From DAIDKA01 sp036267975 (GTDB lineage: Bacteria > Pseudomonadota > Gammaproteobacteria > Steroidobacterales > Steroidobacteraceae), in the NCBI GenBank assembly GCA_036267975.1, contig DATAVA010000018.1, forward strand, positions 1 through 64,000: a stretch of DNA of 64,000 bases, given 5' to 3'. Below are positions 35,559-44,503 of this stretch, piece after piece. The stretch's first letter is position 1. Every line of letters begins with the position of its first letter. A program made the position numbers and the translations under genes. The notes below the pieces were generated by a model. That model was not told the origin of the DNA. It did not search any database and was given only the letters and a program-made list of their open reading frames with translations.

Positions 35559-36297
35559 GGTGCCTACTTGATGTAATGCCGGCGCGCTGAAGTCTCTCGC
35601 GACCTGCAGTCCATGGCAAGGCATCGCGCGTCTGGTTCGTCAAGAGCTCCCCACGATTGACTTGCAGCGCCGCGGCGGCTACGCATGTGCAGAAACAGTT
35701 ATCCACAGAAGCTGTGTATAACTGTGTGCAAAGACCCACTTGAAAATCTTTTATAGGCGTTGCCAGAAGGGTTTGCGTTAAGGTGCGCAAAAACTGAACA
35801 CATGCGTGTCGTTTCGCACCTTGCGGGATCAGCGCGGCTATGAGTCGCAGTGCATCAGCGAACAATAATATTCATCGACCGTCTTGCGCACGTCGTCGGC
35901 GTGCATTCGATATCGCGTGGATGCACAGCGGCAATCGCAACCTGATTCCGGGAGTGATTCTTGCCGGTTCAACGTATCGCTGTATCGGGTCATGCGGTGC
36001 GCATTCCTCCGTGGCCTGAGCGCGGAGCCTGCCACGTTTCTGACTCTCGCAGACTCAGGATTACGGCAGCTCGATCGTGGTGCACGGGCCTTATCGGCTG
36101 GCGGAAAAACCCCGTCGCGGAACTGTTGTGGCGTCAATTGATGCGCCGGTTCAGCGCAACGACAATCCTTTGTAAAAACGGTGGCTTGCGGTCCCTTACT
36201 ACAACTTAATAGAGAAGATATTGCAGTGCCGAGGCGCTCGTGTACGCTCTGCATCCCGTGACGCTAGCGTATTTATATTCCTCAATGGAGACGACTC
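35559..36297. other. Intergenic region of about 740 bp with DnaA boxes
   Basis: No convincing gene on either strand; a minus-strand frame ending at 35838 lacks a recognisable domain. It is locally AT-richer than the rest of the window around 35695-35760, and contains the inverted DnaA-box pair listed separately. The right end should hold the promoter of the small secreted protein; TTGCAG at 36221 and TACGCT at 36243 with a 16-bp spacer are weak candidates. Confidence 0.5.
35699..35721. promoter_or_regulatory. Inverted pair of DnaA boxes
   Basis: TTATCCACA at 35699-35707 is the exact DnaA-box consensus. Five bases later TGTGTATAA at 35713-35721 is the reverse complement of TTATACACA, a second consensus-compatible box. 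They sit head to head in non-coding, relatively AT-rich DNA. Confidence 0.6.
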
Positions 36298-36477
36298 GTG
36301 GTTAGCAAACTCGTTCCTGCTCTCGCCCTGATCCTGTTGGCCGGTCCGGTGCTTGCCGCTGATGCGCCTGCCTCTTCCGCTCCGTCTGCTGACGCGAAGG
36401 CGACCACTCACGCCAAGAAGCACCACAGCAGCAAGAAGCATAAGAGCTCAACTTCGTCTGCTCCGGCCGCGAAGTAA
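36298..36477 (+). CDS. Small secreted His/Lys-rich protein (Asr-like composition)
   Basis: A 59-residue protein starting with GTG, 7 nt after a TGGAG. A signal peptide (LVPALALILLAGPVLA then AD) is followed by a short alanine/serine tail rich in histidine and lysine (HAKKHHSSKKHKSS). The composition resembles acid-shock protein Asr, which is periplasmic and basic after processing. A textbook terminator follows. The gene is too short for most automatic length cut-offs. Confidence 0.65.
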   Translation: MVSKLVPALALILLAGPVLAADAPASSAPSADAKATTHAKKHHSSKKHKSSTSSAPAAK

Positions 36478-36505
36478 CGATCCGGTCATCGATTCGATCG
36501 ATGGA

Positions 36506-36534
36506 GAGGCCCGCTTCGGCGGGCCTCTTTGTTT
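36506..36534 (+). terminator. Rho-independent terminator
   Basis: A 9-bp perfect stem, GAGGCCCGC (36506-36514) and GCGGGCCTC (36519-36527), with a stable TTCG loop, followed by TTTGTTT. It closes the Asr-like gene 29 bp after its stop. Confidence 0.9.
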
Positions 36535-36607
36535 GTGCTGGGTGTTACTACGCTGGCAACCCGGAGCCCTTTCTGATCAAGGGGTTAAACCTCACTAAAT
36601 CGCGTTC

Positions 36608-37360
36608 TCATGATCCGATCATGCGCAGCGCGATCGGCTTCCATGCAGGCGTGACGTACAGCCACACCGCGAGGCTCTGCCACACCAGGATCCAGATGAA
36701 GCCTTTCACAAAGACCGGATACAGGCGCCGCCGCGCCAGCCAGTCATAGACGCCGATCGCAATCAGAAGCAGGTCATTGCTGTAATCGTCGGCGAAGGCG
36801 GACCAGAAGTTCACGCCATACCGGTTCTCGATGCTCACACCCGTGATGCGGCCGAAGCCGGCATCGGCGATGGCGATCGTTGCCAGCGGCAGCAACCGCT
36901 TGTGTGAAGCCGGGCGGGTGTTGAGCAGCAGTCCGGTCAGCACCAGTCCGGCAAAAACAATCAAGTCGGTCACCTGAGTGCTCAGGAAGGCCGGATAACT
37001 GTCGGGCGTGCCAAGCTGCCACCGCTGCGTGACAAGCGCGGTGAGCGGCCCCAGCACGACCATCGTGCCGGCCAACATGGCGCCCGCGATGCCGAGGTTC
37101 ATGTGCAGCCTGCGGCGGCCGGCGCCGATGAGCAACACCTGTACTGTCAGGAGGATGAGCCAGCCGAGGAACGCGGCGGCGTGAATATGCACTACGTACG
37201 GATACGGCCGGGCGTTGCTTCGCAGGTGCTGCACGATCTCCGGCGCGAACCCGCCGATGATCGCCGCCCAGATGAGCGCGATGAGCACCAGAATGAATGT
37301 GTGTTCCCGGTCCTGACGCTGACCCACCAGGACATCCGCGCTTGCGTTCATCAATGTCAT
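36608..37360 (-). CDS. Seven-helix inner-membrane protein of unknown function
   Basis: A 250-residue integral membrane protein with about seven hydrophobic helices and conserved-looking polar residues in the first half (YVVHIHAAAFLGWL) that could bind a cofactor such as heme. The pattern resembles uncharacterised proteins seen in many Proteobacteria, but I cannot name the family with confidence. No obvious operon partner. Confidence 0.65.
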   Translation of the reverse strand: MTLMNASADVLVGQRQDREHTFILVLIALIWAAIIGGFAPEIVQHLRSNARPYPYVVHIHAAAFLGWLILLTVQVLLIGAGRRRLHMNLGIAGAMLAGTMVVLGPLTALVTQRWQLGTPDSYPAFLSTQVTDLIVFAGLVLTGLLLNTRPASHKRLLPLATIAIADAGFGRITGVSIENRYGVNFWSAFADDYSNDLLLIAIGVYDWLARRRLYPVFVKGFIWILVWQSLAVWLYVTPAWKPIALRMIGS

Positions 37361-37534
37361 TCTCCATGTGTCACTGCGCGCGGCAGACGAAGTTCGCCGC
37401 CATCGATGCGCTCCATGCCAGTGCCGGATCGCCCTTGGTCCAATGTAACCCGGGAACCATCCTGAAAGGTTTCCCGGGTTACCAGCGTAGTAACACCCTT
37501 TGTGCTCACGATTGGCCCGCGGCGCACACCTCGG

Positions 37535-37756
37535 TCAGCTGTTCGCGGCGAGGCGCTCGTCATTCTCATTTGGCTCGAGTGCCACGAGCCGACCGTCCAA
37601 GGGCAGGGCGGACAACTCCAAGTTGAAGCCCGGGCCCTCACGATGGGGAAAGGCGACCCCGACCTTCGTCCAGCTCTTGGCCTTCTGACCGGTTGCGCCC
37701 TCGAATTCCCGGACGGTAAAGACATTGAAATACGCCGCAACGGCAGATTTGCTCAT
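37535..37756 (-). CDS. Small conserved hypothetical protein
   Basis: A 73-residue protein from the ATG at 37756, which has AGGAAA upstream. The segment WTKVGVAFPHREGPGFNLELSALPLDGRLV matches a short protein type often met on plasmids and integrative elements (a KxGxAFPH..G.G..L.L.A.P.DG.LV pattern). The function is unknown. Its presence hints at past transfer but no other mobile gene is nearby. Confidence 0.65.
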   Translation of the reverse strand: MSKSAVAAYFNVFTVREFEGATGQKAKSWTKVGVAFPHREGPGFNLELSALPLDGRLVALEPNENDERLAANS

Positions 37757-37953
37757 GATGGTTTCCTGTTGAGCCCGGAAAATCCCGGGTAAGCCAGCAT
37801 GAGCGGCAGGCGAAGATTGCGGCAACGCCGCAATCTGGTGCAAAGGGGCAATTTGATCAGCTACCGCAGCGAGGGCAAGCCGCCGGGCGATCCTTGGGGG
37901 ATGCCGAACCCCGGTGCCCCGCGCCGCGGGACACCGGGTGTCATTTTCTGAAG

Positions 37954-37976
37954 GTTCCGGAAGGTCATTCCGGAAC
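37954..37976 (-). terminator. Probable terminator of the RRM protein gene
   Basis: GTTCCGGAA and TTCCGGAAC form a 9-bp inverted repeat with a 5-nt loop, 8 bp past the stop of the leftward RRM gene. The T-run after it on the minus strand is weak. Confidence 0.45.
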
Positions 37977-37983
37977 GCGGGGT

Positions 37984-38313
37984 TCAGTACCGGCCGCCGC
38001 CGCCACCACCGCCGCCACTGCGACGCGGGCCGCCGCCGCCGCCGCCCGGGCCACGACCACCACCACCCGGGGGGCGATCCTGGGCTTCATTGACGCGCAG
38101 GGCGCGACCGCCCATTGAATAGCCATTCAGGCCCTGGATGGCACGGGAAGCGTCGGCATTGCTCATTTCAACAAAGGCAAAGCCACGCGGACGACCCGTT
38201 TCGCGGTCCATGATCACATTCACGGACTCAACAGTCCCATGTTGCGCAAACAGAGCACGCACCTGGCTCTCGTCAGCGGAAAAGGGCAGATTTCCAACGT
38301 AGATTTTCGTCAT
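37984..38313 (-). CDS. RRM-domain RNA-binding protein
   Basis: A 109-residue glycine-rich RNA-binding protein. The RRM lies at residues 2-78, with RNP2 KIYVGNLPF near 3-11 and RNP1 RGFAFVEM near 42-49. The tail is a run of glycine with a few arginines (GGGGGRGP), as in cyanobacterial and proteobacterial Rbp-type cold-responsive proteins. The ATG at 38313 after AGGTG removes a non-homologous leader. It likely acts in RNA chaperoning under cold or stress. Confidence 0.9.
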   Translation of the reverse strand: MTKIYVGNLPFSADESQVRALFAQHGTVESVNVIMDRETGRPRGFAFVEMSNADASRAIQGLNGYSMGGRALRVNEAQDRPPGGGGRGPGGGGGGPRRSGGGGGGGGRY

Positions 38314-38471
38314 ATCACCTAACTCACAGCTGAACATCAAAAGGCGCGCTGTTTGCGAACCGCGGCGACACAATACACGTGTGACCGGGGTCCGCGCCAG
38401 TACGCGCCATTGCAATATTGACTGCACAACCCCGCTTTTTCCCTGTCCGCAGCCCATGAGTTGACAAGTCT

Positions 38472-38520
38472 TAGCGGTGGCGGGGGGGTGGGGGAGCCGG
38501 CCGGTGCGGGGGGGGGGGCC
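38472..38520 (+). repeat. G-tract-rich spacer (possible G-quadruplex, 11-G homopolymer)
   Basis: Runs of 7 G (38482-38488), 5 G (38490-38494) and 11 G (38508-38518) lie between the aldo/keto reductase stop and the RRM gene's upstream region. They are on the plus strand, so the template of the leftward RRM message carries G-runs and its 5' region C-runs. Confidence 0.6.
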
Positions 38521-39462
38521 TTAGGACTTAATACCGTCCCAGAGCGCCTCCATCTTCCGACGCAGCTGTGCGTCCGGCATGGCACCATGCGCGGCTGCCA
38601 TGTTGTCCGTCAGATGATCGACAGTCGTGGTACCTGCAACGGTGCAGGTAATCGCGGGGTGCGAGACCACGTATTTCAGGAACAGCTGGCTCCAGCTCGT
38701 GACCTGAATGGCTGCGGCCCAGTCCGGCAGCCGCTTGCCGGCCACTTGCCCGAATACACTGGCTGCGGCCCGGCGACCGCCGAAGGGTGAATTGGCGATC
38801 ACGGCGATATCTTTTTGAGCCGCCAGCGGCAGCAGCTCCTGTGCGGCGCCCCGGTTGGCCAGCGAATAATCCACCTGGATGAAGTCCATCGGCAGGCGCC
38901 GCATGAAGTCCATCATCCGGCCATGGTCATTGGGGTTGGACGTCGTAATCCCGTAATAGCCGATGCGGCCGGCCTTCTTCCACTCCTGAAGTAGCGGAAT
39001 CATGGCCTCGACGCCTATCAGGTTATGCACCTGCATCAGGTCGATACGCTGGGTCTTCAGGCGGCGCAGCGATTCCTCCATGGACGCCGCGCCGGCTTTC
39101 GCATCCCGCGCAATGACCTTAGTGGCCAGGAACAGCCGATCGCGGTTGTGCAGCCCGGCCACCAGATCGCCGATGAGTTGCTCCGCCTGGCCGTATAGGG
39201 GCGCCGTGTCAACGACGGCGCCGCCCTGCACGGGCAGCTGCTCGAGCACCGCCCGGCGCGCCGCGACTTCCTCGGAATCGGCCACGTTGTAGTTATTGGT
39301 GCCGATTCCGACGACGGGAATTTTCTGACCCGAGGAGGGGATTGCCTTGGTGATGGCACCTTCCGTACTGGCCGACAGCGCCGTTCGGGCGAGGGCCACG
39401 CCGGCACCGACCGTCAATGCGCTCAGCAGCGCATCCCGGCGGTTCATTCGGGTCGGGGTCAT
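38521..39462 (-). CDS. Exported aldo/keto reductase
   Basis: A 313-residue NAD(P)H-dependent oxidoreductase. The N-terminus has a twin-arginine signal (NRRDALLSALTVGAGVALA), so the enzyme is probably periplasmic, which is unusual for this cofactor-dependent family. The barrel retains the catalytic VVDTAPLYGQAEQLIG (Asp and Tyr), LATKV lysine and a C-terminal AITCTVAGTTTVDHL segment. It ends two bases from the poly-G tract. Substrate unknown. Confidence 0.85.
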   Translation of the reverse strand: MTPTRMNRRDALLSALTVGAGVALARTALSASTEGAITKAIPSSGQKIPVVGIGTNNYNVADSEEVAARRAVLEQLPVQGGAVVDTAPLYGQAEQLIGDLVAGLHNRDRLFLATKVIARDAKAGAASMEESLRRLKTQRIDLMQVHNLIGVEAMIPLLQEWKKAGRIGYYGITTSNPNDHGRMMDFMRRLPMDFIQVDYSLANRGAAQELLPLAAQKDIAVIANSPFGGRRAAASVFGQVAGKRLPDWAAAIQVTSWSQLFLKYVVSHPAITCTVAGTTTVDHLTDNMAAAHGAMPDAQLRRKMEALWDGIKS

Positions 39463-39541
39463 CGATCACTCCTTCGGGGTCGGCCGGCACGGCGCATCCT
39501 ACACCCGCTCCCGGGCTTGCTGCGCCCGCGCCCTTTCGGTC

Positions 39542-41044
39542 ATGCTGCAGCCGATGATTTGCCTACCGCAGCCAGACGCGGCCATTATTGCTCGTAAGGC
39601 CGCGATTCTCGCGGGTCTGCGGGCCACGCTCGCGCCGGCGGATGTCATCGATGATGATCTGCTGGTACGCGCCTACGAAACCGATGCACTGACGGCGTAT
39701 CGCCAGCGGCCGCTTGCGGTGGTGCTGCCGCACGACACTGCGCAGGTGGCCGCCGTGCTGCGCTTTGCGCACCAGGAGGGGGTGAAGGTCGTGCCGCGCG
39801 GTGCAGGCACCTCACTATCCGGCGGAGCCGTACCGGCTGCAGATGCGATCGTCGTCGGCATGGGACGCTTCAATCGCATTCTGGAAATCGACTACGCGGA
39901 CCGCTGCGTGGTCGCCCAGAGCGGCGTGACGAATCTTGCGATCAGCCAGGCCGTGGCGGAGCGCGGCTTCTACTATGCGCCGGATCCTTCCAGCCAGATC
40001 GCCTGCACCATCGGCGGCAATGTTGCGGAGAACTCCGGCGGCGTGCATTGCCTCAAGTACGGCCTTACCACCCACAATGTCCTGGGCATTGAAGTGGTGA
40101 CACCCGAAGGTGAAGTTCTGCGCCTCGGCGGCCGGTACCTGGATGCGGGACAGCTGGACCTGCTGGGCCTGATGATCGGGTCGGAAGGCCTGCTGGGTAT
40201 CGTCACCGAGGTGACGGTGCGCATACTGTCGAAACCGCAGACGGCGCGCGCGGTGCTGATCGGGTTCAGCACGGCCACCGGTGCCAGCGCCTGCGTTGCG
40301 GACGTGATTGCGGCCGGCATCATTCCGGCGGGTCTTGAAATGATGGATGGTCCGGCGATCCGCGCGGCCGAGGCGTTCGTGCAGGCGGGCTATCCACTCG
40401 ATGTCGATGCGATCCTGATTGTCGAGCTCGATGGCCCCAGCGCCGAAGTGGACGAGCTCATCACGCGCGTGCATGCGATCGCCAACCGGCACGGCGCGAC
40501 TTCATGCCGGATCTCGGCGGATGAAACCGAGCGGCTGCGCTTCTGGGCCGGTCGCAAGGCGGCATTTCCGGCCATGGGACGCATCAGTGCCGATTATCTA
40601 TGTATGGACGGCAGTATTCCGCGCCGGCAGCTCGCGCCGGTACTGCAGGAGATTGCGCAACTGTCGATGCGCCACGGCCTGCGCGTGGCCAATGTCTTCC
40701 ATGCAGGCGACGGCAACCTGCATCCACTGATCCTGTACGACGCGAATATCCCGGGGGAGCTGGACCGCGCCGAAGCTTTCGGCGCCGATATCCTCAGGCT
40801 GTGCGTGGATGTGGGCGGCGTACTCACCGGTGAGCATGGAGTCGGCATCGAGAAGCGCGATCTGATGACCTACCAATTCGGCCCGACCGATCTTGAGGTG
40901 CAGCATCGGATCAAACAGGTCTTTGATCCGCAGCTGCGGTTCAATCCGGGCAAGGTGTTTCCGACCCTGTCCCGCTGCAGTGAGCAGGGACGCGAGCGTG
41001 TGCATGCGGGTGCCACGCGGCATCCCGAGCTGCCGCGTTTCTGA
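39542..41044 (+). CDS. glcD: Glycolate oxidase FAD subunit GlcD
   Basis: FAD-binding catalytic subunit of glycolate oxidase, 500 residues. The FAD PCMH domain has VVPRGAGTSLSGGAVP, APDPSSQIACTIGGNVAENSGGVHCLKYG, and the C-terminal VANVFHAGDGNLHPLI and GEHGVGIEKRDLM. I chose ATG at 39542; another at 39554 is possible and the frame stays open upstream over the divergent gene. The stop shares a base with the glcE ATG (TGATG). Confidence 0.94.
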   Translation: MLQPMICLPQPDAAIIARKAAILAGLRATLAPADVIDDDLLVRAYETDALTAYRQRPLAVVLPHDTAQVAAVLRFAHQEGVKVVPRGAGTSLSGGAVPAADAIVVGMGRFNRILEIDYADRCVVAQSGVTNLAISQAVAERGFYYAPDPSSQIACTIGGNVAENSGGVHCLKYGLTTHNVLGIEVVTPEGEVLRLGGRYLDAGQLDLLGLMIGSEGLLGIVTEVTVRILSKPQTARAVLIGFSTATGASACVADVIAAGIIPAGLEMMDGPAIRAAEAFVQAGYPLDVDAILIVELDGPSAEVDELITRVHAIANRHGATSCRISADETERLRFWAGRKAAFPAMGRISADYLCMDGSIPRRQLAPVLQEIAQLSMRHGLRVANVFHAGDGNLHPLILYDANIPGELDRAEAFGADILRLCVDVGGVLTGEHGVGIEKRDLMTYQFGPTDLEVQHRIKQVFDPQLRFNPGKVFPTLSRCSEQGRERVHAGATRHPELPRF

Positions 41045-42153
41045 TGGCGCTGTGCGCCAGCAACGAGGCGGAGCTGGTGGAGCTGCTGCGCCGGCCGGGT
41101 CCGGCCTTCGAACTCGTGGCGGGCGGTACCAAGCGCGGCATCGGCAGGCCGGTGGAGGCGGCGACACTGGACCTGTCCGCCCTGAGCGGCATCGTGGATT
41201 ATCAACCCGGTGAGCTGGTGCTCACGGCTCGTCCCGCGACCGCGCTGACGCAGATTGAAGCGTTACTCGCCACACAGCGCCAGCGTCTGGCATTCGAACC
41301 CCCGCTAGCAACGGTGTCCGACGGCGCGGGATGCCAGACGCTGGGTGGGGTGATGATGGCCAACAGTTCCGGTTCGCGCCGCGTGACCGCCGGCTCGGCA
41401 CGCGATCACTTCATCGGGTTGCGCGCCGTGAATGGACGCGGCGAGGCGTTCGTCGGCGGCGGCCGCGTGGTCAAGAACGTCACCGGCTTCGACCTTCCGA
41501 AGGCGTTGGCCGGATCGTGGGGAACGCTGGCGGTGCTCACTGAAATCACGGTACGCGTGGTCCCTGCCGCCGAGTTCGAGTGCACGCTGTTGTTTGCGGT
41601 CGGCAGCGCGGGAGCCGCAGTCACGCTGTGTTCGCAGGCACTGGGGTCGATGTACGAGGTCTCCTCGGCGGGCTTCGTACCGGGGCGCGGCGCGGCGCTG
41701 CGTCTGGAGGGGCTGGCCACTTCGGTGCGCGCGCGCCACACCGGCCTGCTCAGCACTTTGAATCAAGCACCGGTTGCGGTGCTCGATGGACCGGACTCCA
41801 CGGCGTTCTGGCAGCAACTTGGCGCGGCGGCAGCCTTGGCAGATTTCCCGGTCATCTGGCGATTGTCGGTGCCGCCGGGACAGACGGCGCGCATCCTGGA
41901 TGAGATTGAACCGGAGGAGTTTCATTTGGACTGGGGTGGCGGACTGATCTGGATCGGTGCCCGGCAGGTTGACGGGCGGCACGTGCGCGGCGCGCTGCGC
42001 GGCGGGCATGCCACGCTGGTCAAGGCACCGCTGGCCGAGCGACGCGTGGCCAGTGTGTTTGAACCGCAGGCGCCGGCCGTCGCCGCCGTGGCCGCGCGTC
42101 TCAAGGCAGCATTTGATCCGGACAATCGCCTGAACCCGGGGCGGATGAACTGA
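41044..42153 (+). CDS. glcE: Glycolate oxidase FAD subunit GlcE
   Basis: Second FAD-binding subunit, 369 residues. The shortened N-terminal FAD-binding part has FELVAGGTKRGIGRP and TLGGVMMANSSGSRRVTAGSARDHFIGLR, both typical of GlcE, and the C-terminus ends DPDNRLNPGRMN. It is translationally coupled to glcD and glcF by TGATG overlaps on both sides. Confidence 0.94.
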   Translation: MALCASNEAELVELLRRPGPAFELVAGGTKRGIGRPVEAATLDLSALSGIVDYQPGELVLTARPATALTQIEALLATQRQRLAFEPPLATVSDGAGCQTLGGVMMANSSGSRRVTAGSARDHFIGLRAVNGRGEAFVGGGRVVKNVTGFDLPKALAGSWGTLAVLTEITVRVVPAAEFECTLLFAVGSAGAAVTLCSQALGSMYEVSSAGFVPGRGAALRLEGLATSVRARHTGLLSTLNQAPVAVLDGPDSTAFWQQLGAAAALADFPVIWRLSVPPGQTARILDEIEPEEFHLDWGGGLIWIGARQVDGRHVRGALRGGHATLVKAPLAERRVASVFEPQAPAVAAVAARLKAAFDPDNRLNPGRMN

Positions 42154-43442
42154 TGCAGACGCGGTTCGATAGCGCGGCGCTGCGTGATCCGGACACCGCA
42201 GAGGCCGAGAAGGTGCTGCGCAAATGCGTGCATTGCGGGTTCTGCACGGCAACCTGTCCCACCTACGTGCTGCTGGGGGATGAGCTGGATAGCCCGCGCG
42301 GTCGCATCTATCTGATCAAGGACATGCTGGAGCAGGAACGGCCGGCAACCGCATCGGTCGTGCGACATCTGGATCGGTGCCTGTCGTGCCTGAGCTGCAT
42401 GACCACCTGTCCGTCCGGCGTTCACTACCAGCACCTCATTGATCACGCGCGCGCGTATGTCGAGCGCACCTACCGTCGGCCGCTGCCCGAACGCTGGCTA
42501 CGCGCGGCACTGGCGATGATCCTGCCATTCCCGGGCCGCCTGCGTCTGGCGCTCGGGCTTGCGGCGCTGGTGCCGCAGCGCCTGGCTCGATCCGGGATGC
42601 TGCCAGCTCCGCTGCGCGCCATGCTGCGCCTGGCGGCAGTCCATGCGGCCACGCCGCGCGCCGCACTGACGCTGGCGCCAAATCCGGCACTGCCGCGCGG
42701 TCGGGTGGCGCTGCTGCTCGGGTGTGCGCAAGGCGTGCTGACGCCGCAGACGCATACGGCCTCACAGCAGCTGTTAAGCCGTGCGGGATGGGAGGTGGTA
42801 CCGATAGCGGGTTGCTGCGGGGCATTGACGCATCACCTGGGCCGCGACGAGGAGCAGGATGGCTTTGCCGGCAGGCTGATCGAAAATCTGTGCACGGCCA
42901 GTGCAGCGGGTGAGTTTGCTGCAATCGTGGTGAACGCCTCCGGATGCGGTACGCAGCTGAAGGACTATGGATTCATGTTCCGCAACCATCCGCGGCTGGC
43001 AGCCGCTGCGGCCAGATTCAGCGGGCTCGCGCGCGACATCACCGAGGTGCTGGCACTGTCACCGCTGCCGGTGCAGCCGCTGCCACTGCGGCCGGTGGTC
43101 GCCTATCACTCCGCCTGTTCGATGCAACATGGCCAGAAACTGGACGCGCTGCCGCGGCGCCTGCTGCGTGAGGCCGGGTTCGAGCTGCGCGAAATCAGCG
43201 AGGGACATCTGTGCTGCGGTTCCGCAGGCAGCTACAACATCCTGCAACCGCAGATCGCCCTGCAGCTGCGCGATCGCAAGCTTGCGAATATCGAGCGCAC
43301 GGGGGCCAGTGTCGTTGCCACCGGCAACGTGGGGTGCATCATGCAACTGCGCTCGGGCAGTCCGGTGCCCGTGGTGCATACCGTCGAACTGCTGCACTGG
43401 GCCTGCGGTGGTCCGCGCCCGGCGGCGATCCCTGTCGCCTAA
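42153..43442 (+). CDS. glcF: Glycolate oxidase iron-sulfur subunit GlcF
   Basis: Iron-sulfur subunit that passes electrons from GlcDE to the quinone pool, 429 residues. Two [4Fe-4S] motifs are visible in the first 90 residues (CVHCGFCTATCPTY and CLSCLSCMTTCPSG), then two CCG-type cysteine-rich repeats (GCCGALTHHLGRD and LCCGSAGSYNIL). With glcD and glcE it makes a full glycolate-to-glyoxylate enzyme; malate synthase GlcB and a GlcC regulator are not in the window. Confidence 0.95.
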   Translation: MQTRFDSAALRDPDTAEAEKVLRKCVHCGFCTATCPTYVLLGDELDSPRGRIYLIKDMLEQERPATASVVRHLDRCLSCLSCMTTCPSGVHYQHLIDHARAYVERTYRRPLPERWLRAALAMILPFPGRLRLALGLAALVPQRLARSGMLPAPLRAMLRLAAVHAATPRAALTLAPNPALPRGRVALLLGCAQGVLTPQTHTASQQLLSRAGWEVVPIAGCCGALTHHLGRDEEQDGFAGRLIENLCTASAAGEFAAIVVNASGCGTQLKDYGFMFRNHPRLAAAAARFSGLARDITEVLALSPLPVQPLPLRPVVAYHSACSMQHGQKLDALPRRLLREAGFELREISEGHLCCGSAGSYNILQPQIALQLRDRKLANIERTGASVVATGNVGCIMQLRSGSPVPVVHTVELLHWACGGPRPAAIPVA

Positions 43443-44503
43443 TTCAGGCGCTCGTAGCGCGTGACGGAATTCTCGATCCGGCGTGCGAACTGACCGGCAG
43501 CTGCCAGGTATTCCAGGTGCGCAAGCGCTTCGCCCATCGCCAGGAACAGGTGGAAGCCGCGCTGTGGCCGTCGGTAGAGGAAGGGCAGGCACTGGAACGC
43601 CGTCAGCGGCGTACCACAGGCCGCAATCAACTTGGCGAACTGCCGCTCGTGGTGCTGGCGAATCTCATTGGCGCGGGCGGCAAGTCCGACGAAGGGTCGC
43701 CCGTGTGACGGCAGGACCAGCGTGTTGGCATCCAAGGCACTCAGCCGATCGAGGGACTGCAGGTAAGTTGCCAGCGGGTTCGGGTCAGGGGTCAATGGTG
43801 TCAGTCCGATATTCGGTGAGATGGTCGGCAGCACCTGATCGCCCGCAATCAGTACGGGGTGCGGTTGCGCGGCATACAGGCACAGATGTCCGTGGGCATG
43901 GCCGCCGGTTTCCAGCCAGCGCCATTCGCGCGAGCCGATTTTCGTCAGGTCATCGTCAACCATCAGGCGCCCGGCGGTGGGCACGCCCGCCACCGAGTCC
44001 CGATAGCCCTTGGAGCCGAGGCTGGCAGCCATCTCTTCAATGGGTTCGACCCCGTGACGTGCAAAAAAGGCCATGCGTTCGGCGAGGGTCTGCGCGCTGG
44101 GCTCGATGAACAGCATGCGCAGCAGATCGAACGTGGCAGCGCTGCTCCACACCGGCACCTCGAAGCGCTGTTGCAGCCACGAGGCGAGGCCGGCGTGATC
44201 CGGATGCAGATGCGTGAGCAGGATGCGGGTCAGTGGCCGGTGCGCGAGCACGGTGGTGGACAGGTGCTCCCAGATCGAGCGCGCGGCGTCCGTGGCCATG
44301 CCGGTATCGACGAGCGCATAGCCACCCGGCTCCTCCAGCAGCCACAGGTTGATGTGGTCCAGGGAAATGGGCAGCGGCATGCGCAGCCACCACAATCCCT
44401 CCTGTACCGGCAGCACCTGGCCAGGCTCCGGAACGGGAAGGTCGGGGTAGCACAGCGCATCAGTGCCGCCGGAGGCCAGTGCGTCACCGTCCGGCGATAT
44501 CAT
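43439..44503 (-). CDS. Metallo-beta-lactamase-fold hydrolase
   Basis: A 354-residue MBL-fold enzyme. The metal motif THLHPDHAG (HxHxDH) is at about residues 117-125, and later histidine/aspartate sites occur at GGHAHGHL and GDQVL. The N-terminal LPISLDHINLWLLEEPGGYALVDTG matches the glyoxalase-II-like and RNase-type MBL branch. The ATG overlaps the CDF gene's stop (ATGA), so it is cotranscribed with a metal exporter. Substrate unknown. Confidence 0.85.
   Translation of the reverse strand: MISPDGDALASGGTDALCYPDLPVPEPGQVLPVQEGLWWLRMPLPISLDHINLWLLEEPGGYALVDTGMATDAARSIWEHLSTTVLAHRPLTRILLTHLHPDHAGLASWLQQRFEVPVWSSAATFDLLRMLFIEPSAQTLAERMAFFARHGVEPIEEMAASLGSKGYRDSVAGVPTAGRLMVDDDLTKIGSREWRWLETGGHAHGHLCLYAAQPHPVLIAGDQVLPTISPNIGLTPLTPDPNPLATYLQSLDRLSALDANTLVLPSHGRPFVGLAARANEIRQHHERQFAKLIAACGTPLTAFQCLPFLYRRPQRGFHLFLAMGEALAHLEYLAAAGQFARRIENSVTRYERLN

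Noticed and set aside
34753..35571. 272-codon plus-strand open frame
   Set aside because: Antisense to the H1-like gene and overlapping the phosphatase gene end; composition is an artefact of the repeated lysine/arginine codons.
35838..36254. 138-codon minus-strand open frame in the DnaA-box region
   Set aside because: No domain, no ribosome binding site, and amino-acid make-up unlike neighbouring genes; treated as non-coding.
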